Source: CAZUNB01 sp044227985
GTDB lineage: Bacteria > Patescibacteriota > Saccharimonadia > Saccharimonadales > JAGPDM01
Assembly: GCA_044227985.1 (NCBI GenBank)
Contig: JBGAVT010000008.1
Span: 1 to 45,541, forward strand
Length of the DNA: 45,541 nucleotides
Reading direction: 5' to 3'
Part shown: positions 41,999 through 45,541 of the stretch, piece after piece
Numbering within the stretch: the stretch's first letter is position 1
How the letters are laid out: each line of letters starts with the position of its first letter
The notes under the pieces: generated by a model
The model's input: the letters and a program-made list of their open reading frames with translations, nothing else
What the model was told of the DNA's origin: nothing
The model's database searches: none
Translations under genes and position numbers: made by a program

Positions 41999-42967
41999 AT
42001 GAAATTCGATGTTGTCACAATTGGTGGTGCTAGCCAGGATGTTTATTTGCAGGGCGAAGCTATGCGTGCCACCCACGATGTCCGTACGAAAGATGAAGTT
42101 ACCAAATTCCCACTCGGTGAAAAAATTGAGCTAGATGAAATCTATTTTGAAACCGGCGGGGGTGCTACTAATGGAGCAGCTACGTTCGCTCGGCAAGGTT
42201 TGAAAACAGCATTCATGGGTATGATCGGTGATGATCCAGCTGGCGAAAATGTTGTAAAAGCACTTAATAAAGAAAAAATTGATACTGAGTTTGTAGTACT
42301 ACATAAGAAGTACCACACTATGTACTCGACTTTTTTACTTGACCCTAGTGGCGAGCGAACAATCCTGATTTATCGAGGGGCTACGTTTGACATGAAGGCA
42401 CGAGACCTCGATATCAAAAACATCGATGCAAAGTGGCTTTATATAACGTCATTGGCTGGTGACTTTGAATTGTTAGAAGCACTACTTGACCATGCTGTGA
42501 CTCACAATATCAAAGTTGCTATCGACCCTGGTGCAAAAGAACTCGAGCAGGCTGAGCGTATGAAGAAATTACTACCAAAACTTGAATTAATTAAAGGTAA
42601 CAAAGAGGAGCTAAGCCAGTTAGTGACTCATAGTAAAGATCCAAAAGTAGTTCTCCGAGAACTTGCTGCGATTGTGCCATACGTAATGGTGACTGATGGA
42701 CCAAAAGGATCATATGCAACTGATGGCTCGGAGGTTATCCAAGCAGGAATGTATGAAGATGTACCGGTCATAGATAGAACTGGTGCTGGTGATGCATTTG
42801 GCAGTGGCTTCGTCGCAAAAGTTATTCAAGGAGCAAGTCTTGAAGAAGCAGTAATCTTTGGAAGTGCCAACTCTACCAGTGTTGTCCAGCTGATTGGCAG
42901 CAAACCTGGAATTCTTCGTAAAAATGCAAAACTCCATTCTATGGATCTAAAAATCTCTTCGTTCTAG
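41999..42967 (+). CDS. PfkB/ribokinase family sugar or nucleoside kinase
   Basis: 322 residues. ETGGGATNGAATFARQG is the N-terminal PfkB signature, GMIGDDPAGE the next, and DRTGAGDAFGSGF the C-terminal signature with the catalytic Asp. The substrate cannot be read directly. Its neighbours (transaldolase, aldolase, transketolase) make a sugar phosphate a reasonable guess, and adenosine or ribose are alternatives. If it accepts fructose-6-phosphate it could replace the missing PfkA. Confidence 0.88.
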   Translation: MKFDVVTIGGASQDVYLQGEAMRATHDVRTKDEVTKFPLGEKIELDEIYFETGGGATNGAATFARQGLKTAFMGMIGDDPAGENVVKALNKEKIDTEFVVLHKKYHTMYSTFLLDPSGERTILIYRGATFDMKARDLDIKNIDAKWLYITSLAGDFELLEALLDHAVTHNIKVAIDPGAKELEQAERMKKLLPKLELIKGNKEELSQLVTHSKDPKVVLRELAAIVPYVMVTDGPKGSYATDGSEVIQAGMYEDVPVIDRTGAGDAFGSGFVAKVIQGASLEEAVIFGSANSTSVVQLIGSKPGILRKNAKLHSMDLKISSF

Positions 42968-43010
42968 ATTTTCTAAACCGCACATGCTTGCATAAACTTT
43001 ACTAATCAAA

Positions 43011-43016
43011 TATTGT
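43011..43016 (+). promoter_or_regulatory. Possible -10 box, leaderless type, for the HAD-like gene
   Basis: TATTGT followed by six bases and the ATG at 43023. No TG extension or Shine-Dalgarno is seen. Confidence 0.35.
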
Positions 43017-43022
43017 CTCATT

Positions 43023-43688
43023 ATGAAGATAAATGAAAGTATTGAGATAGGAATTGGACATGATTTTGATGGAGTACTGGTTCATAAAACCAAAGCTAAA
43101 ATAGCAAACGCTAGGAAATATCCTTTGAAGAGGAGAGAAGAAGCAGATCCTTTAATGGACGCAGTACAATCTGACTCTAGAATAGAAGACTTAGGTATAA
43201 TTACTAAGCGATACAGGTGGATGCGTAGAAGAAATACTCAAAGAGTTCTCGCCGAAACTGGGTTAGTCGATAATTTTAAACCTGGTAGTATCACTTTTGC
43301 GGGCGGCGATGGAAACAAAGCACTATATCTTGCCCGTTGGGCAAACACACATGAATTGCCAGTAGGAATAATTGATGATAGACCAGGAGAGGTTGGTGTG
43401 AAAGCTGCTGAGCTCGCAGTTAAATGCAAAAAGACGCCAGAATTTGGAAGCTTAATTATCATTGCGGCTGAAGCGAGTGAATTAAATCATCAATCAGTGC
43501 GTGATTTTGAGGTTGGAATTGAGGAATTAGAGAGGAAACATCCGGATGATTTAGATGTGCTTAGAGATAATACAGCAGGTGAAATTGCCGTGAGAATGGA
43601 AGAGGGAACGATATACGTTATCCCAGCGCTCGGTCCGCCAGCCGAGGAAGTGCTCGACCATGTTATTAGCTTAGGCCATGCAGGTTAA
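43023..43688 (+). CDS. HAD-superfamily-like protein
   Basis: 221 residues. HDFDGVLVHK near the N-terminus fits HAD motif I (DxDG), LGIITKRY motif II, NKALYLARW offers a Lys for motif III, and VGIIDDRPGEVG fits motif IV. Substrate unknown. The C-terminal 75 residues have no clear HAD counterpart. No Shine-Dalgarno is seen. Confidence 0.65.
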   Translation: MKINESIEIGIGHDFDGVLVHKTKAKIANARKYPLKRREEADPLMDAVQSDSRIEDLGIITKRYRWMRRRNTQRVLAETGLVDNFKPGSITFAGGDGNKALYLARWANTHELPVGIIDDRPGEVGVKAAELAVKCKKTPEFGSLIIIAAEASELNHQSVRDFEVGIEELERKHPDDLDVLRDNTAGEIAVRMEEGTIYVIPALGPPAEEVLDHVISLGHAG

Positions 43689-43722
43689 GAAAAGACTTAT
43701 TTCATTCGAAGGACTGATAATA

Positions 43723-45210
43723 CTACGCGGCAAGTGTAATGTTGCCTGTGAGAGCATTTAACATAGGTACTAAATCGTCTATGCTTTCCTTGTGAATCTT
43801 TGTGATTAAGTTCACAGCAATCTTAGGAATTTTCTCCATATAGTCGGAACCGGTAATGACCGATAAGGTTGTTGCCGCTTTAAAAATATCTTCAACTAAT
43901 CCAGGGTTTTGTTTGTTTAGTGGCGAGCAAGCAATTACAATCCCTAGAAAATTAAGAGCCGTTTTTGCTTGTGCTAATGGGTCGGCATTAGACGGAATAC
44001 CCATAACATCCATCGCGACTCGACCTGTATTTACAATCTTGTCTCTTCGGCTCGTGATTTCAAGAATTTCGGGGGGTATCTCGCCATTATCGATGAGTTG
44101 TTGAATGATCATATTGCTAACCATTTTATCGGAAAGCTGATCGATCCAGCCACCCGCCCAGTCTTTACCTTCAGCTCCTCTTGCACGCTGGCTCATAGCT
44201 CCTAGGATTCCATCAACCTTGTCGCCTATCAGTACGCCCGCTACCATTGCTGCAAATGCCCAGTCTCTGTCCTCTAGGAAATGCTTATCTCCGTCAAGTT
44301 GATTTCTAATTTTTTCGGCTTGCGGAATACGTATCAGGCTAACCATATCAGCAGCAATTCTTGCTGCATCAACTCGGCCATTGGTCGGCAAGTGATAGCG
44401 TTCCTTGATTTTCTCAAGAGGGTCATAGTAAGGCTTTATGTGCTTATAGGTTCTGCTCGCAGCATCCCATACAGCGAGACCAGCGGCTGCTTTTCGTCCA
44501 TACTCGGCTACTTTGAATAAGGACTTAGCGCGTTGTTGATGAACGGTCTCATCAGATGTCTCCAGTGCTTTGGCTAGCATAGTGCTCATAACGAAGGCCG
44601 CGTCAGCATTTACTTTTATTTTTCCGGCTTTAGTAGAAGAGTATCTATTAAATAAAATATCCGTTGCTGAATTTACAAAAATCAAACCCTCAGCTTTTAG
44701 GCGGAGTCCATCAACCTTTTCATTCGGGTTTTTAGCTAAGACGTGTTTGGCTATTAGTAATCGTAGGGAAACGTCACCGGCAACATCTGAAAGCACACCA
44801 CTATTATCACCTTCTATGCCCGCCGAGCGAGCTAGGAATCCATCTAGACCATCAGATGCTAGGATTACGCCTACACCGGCTGCAGCCAGTAAAGCTTTTT
44901 TTGTATTTTTCTCCTCGAGAGCTTTATCGTATACTCGGAGAAGAACCTCACCGAGCAATGGTCGAGATAGAGATATTGCATTTACGCCAATACGAGCTCC
45001 TTTGCTGTGTTCATGCATGAAGTCGTCAAATGTTCCTTTATCTACATCGGCAAGATTAAGCAAACCATAAAATAGCGGGTCATAAGGACTGCGGGGCCCC
45101 TTTGAAAATTCTGCATTGTCGCTCGGTCTCTCTGTGGCCTCTAAGAGCTCATCCATCGAAAGGATTGATTCACTGGGGATCTCAACGATAGTTGCATAAG
45201 ATTTTGGCAT
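43723..45210 (-). CDS. Protein with two CDP-alcohol phosphatidyltransferase-like motifs
   Basis: 495 residues. The first motif is complete: Asp120, Asp123-Gly124, Ala127-Arg128, Gly138, Asp142, Asp146 (in SDGLDGFLAR and GVLSDVAGD), after NAISLSRPLLG, a typical start of this family. A second copy has Asp330, Asp333-Gly334, Gly353, Asp357, Asp361 (in GDKVDGILGA and GGWIDQLSD) but lacks the Ala-Arg pair and has a longer middle. Normal enzymes have one copy in about 200 residues and join a CDP-activated lipid to an alcohol in the membrane. Hydrophobic segments are weak for an integral protein. TATAAT lies 3 nt before the ATG, too close for a normal start. Confidence 0.75.
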   Translation of the reverse strand: MPKSYATIVEIPSESILSMDELLEATERPSDNAEFSKGPRSPYDPLFYGLLNLADVDKGTFDDFMHEHSKGARIGVNAISLSRPLLGEVLLRVYDKALEEKNTKKALLAAAGVGVILASDGLDGFLARSAGIEGDNSGVLSDVAGDVSLRLLIAKHVLAKNPNEKVDGLRLKAEGLIFVNSATDILFNRYSSTKAGKIKVNADAAFVMSTMLAKALETSDETVHQQRAKSLFKVAEYGRKAAAGLAVWDAASRTYKHIKPYYDPLEKIKERYHLPTNGRVDAARIAADMVSLIRIPQAEKIRNQLDGDKHFLEDRDWAFAAMVAGVLIGDKVDGILGAMSQRARGAEGKDWAGGWIDQLSDKMVSNMIIQQLIDNGEIPPEILEITSRRDKIVNTGRVAMDVMGIPSNADPLAQAKTALNFLGIVIACSPLNKQNPGLVEDIFKAATTLSVITGSDYMEKIPKIAVNLITKIHKESIDDLVPMLNALTGNITLAA

Positions 45211-45241
45211 AAGATTATAATCATCAACAATTGGAACGGTT

Positions 45242-45269
45242 TTTGCAAGGTTAAGCTTTATGGTATACT
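45242..45269 (+). promoter_or_regulatory. Promoter for the last gene of the window
   Basis: TTTGCA (45242-45247), a 16-bp spacer and TATACT (45264-45269) with TGG directly before it. The predicted start near 45276 leaves a 25-nt leader with AAGAAAG. Confidence 0.55.
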
Positions 45270-45300
45270 ATAAAGCGTAAAGAAAGTTGAAAACAAAAAA

Positions 45301-45541
45301 ATGTCAAAATTAGCAAAATTACTTGATGCGACCGAACCGCTTTTTAGTGCCTCGATTCGTAGCCTAGAGAAATTAACGGGCGAACACTCAACAGATGTAA
45401 CGTTACTCTCAGAAATGCAATATAAAGCAATTTCACGCATGAACGAAATGAAGCTCAACACTAAAGACACCACTCCAGAAGAGCTTTTCCATGGTCTTCA
45501 GGCTCGTATTGCTGAAGATAACCTCCGACTCGCTAAATTAA
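45301..45541 (+). CDS. Hypothetical protein, 3' end beyond the window
   Basis: 80 residues are visible before the window ends, starting MSKLAKLLDATEPLFSASI. The frame is open to the last base. The visible part is helical and soluble. No family recognised. A promoter lies upstream. Confidence 0.6.
   Translation, partial: MSKLAKLLDATEPLFSASIRSLEKLTGEHSTDVTLLSEMQYKAISRMNEMKLNTKDTTPEELFHGLQARIAEDNLRLAKL

Noticed and set aside
44570..45070. 166-codon plus-strand ORF opposite the phosphatidyltransferase-like gene
   Set aside because: It is antisense to a protein with recognisable motifs, Ser/Pro/Arg-rich, and shows no family pattern.
1..45541. TGA recoded as glycine, as in some CPR lineages
   Set aside because: TGA ends several genes at the expected length, including ones with coupled overlaps (13710, 29558, 35633, 35139).
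1..45541. CRISPR arrays, insertion sequences, prophage or rRNA
   Set aside because: I saw no regularly spaced repeats, transposase or phage gene patterns, or rRNA segments.

Overview
The window looks like chromosomal core sequence from a small, AT-rich bacterium with a reduced metabolism, most likely Candidatus Saccharibacteria (TM7) or another Patescibacteria/CPR lineage. This is inferred from the gene set and from the protein style, with many short surface proteins carrying one membrane anchor. I ran no search or marker-gene placement. TGA acts as a normal stop (for example at 13710, 29558 and 35633), which argues against the recoded Gracilibacteria/Absconditabacteria. I see no insertion sequence, prophage, CRISPR array or rRNA. 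One tRNA gene, tRNA-Gln(UUG), is present. Genes lie on both strands, are tightly packed, and leave no gene-free stretch over 300 bp.

Layout. 1-3.4 kb: a trehalose-6-phosphate synthase/phosphatase fusion cut by the window start, then a ZIP metal transporter with a small membrane partner. 3.6-7.2 kb: an ABC-F ATPase, an AvtA-type aminotransferase and a Met/His-containing anchored protein. 7.3-12.1 kb: a 26-residue basic microprotein, membrane proteins, an APC permease and a SulP transporter. 12.3-15.9 kb: a glycosyltransferase overlapped by a PIG-L deacetylase, then a DnaQ-like exonuclease fused to a GIY-YIG nuclease. 16-20 kb: an unknown protein, tRNA-Gln, MsrA with a membrane thioredoxin, and a protein with a long proline-rich tail. 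20-28 kb: PurH, an alpha/beta hydrolase, a DUF192 protein, an ABC exporter, an unknown protein, and a surface protein-cyclophilin-microprotein operon. 28-31 kb: two glutaredoxins, a DMT transporter, thioredoxin reductase and a MarR regulator. 31-34 kb: a candidate small RNA or attenuator, family I pyrophosphatase, a Nudix hydrolase, a DHH phosphoesterase and a guanylate-kinase-like protein.

33.9-43 kb is a central-carbon region: GAPDH, RpiB, an Rpe-like protein, a transketolase split into two genes, class I fructose-bisphosphate aldolase, transaldolase and a PfkB-family kinase. These could interconvert pentose phosphates, fructose-6-phosphate and glyceraldehyde-3-phosphate. No PfkA-type phosphofructokinase gene is in the window. 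A pilin-like gene and a membrane-protein gene sit inside this cluster, the latter between the transketolase halves. The window closes with a HAD-like protein, a protein carrying two CDP-alcohol phosphatidyltransferase-like motifs, and the start of an unknown gene.

Regulation. Extended -10 boxes (TGn plus a TATAAT-like hexamer) recur before genes on both strands. In about ten cases the -10 lies only 5-9 nt before the ATG with no Shine-Dalgarno sequence, which predicts leaderless mRNAs. Other genes have clear AGGAG-type sites. The items most worth following up are the tandem CDP-alcohol phosphatidyltransferase, three microproteins, the interrupted split transketolase, the palindrome before the glutaredoxin/TrxB genes, the small RNA/attenuator before ppa, and several enzymes with changed metal ligands.
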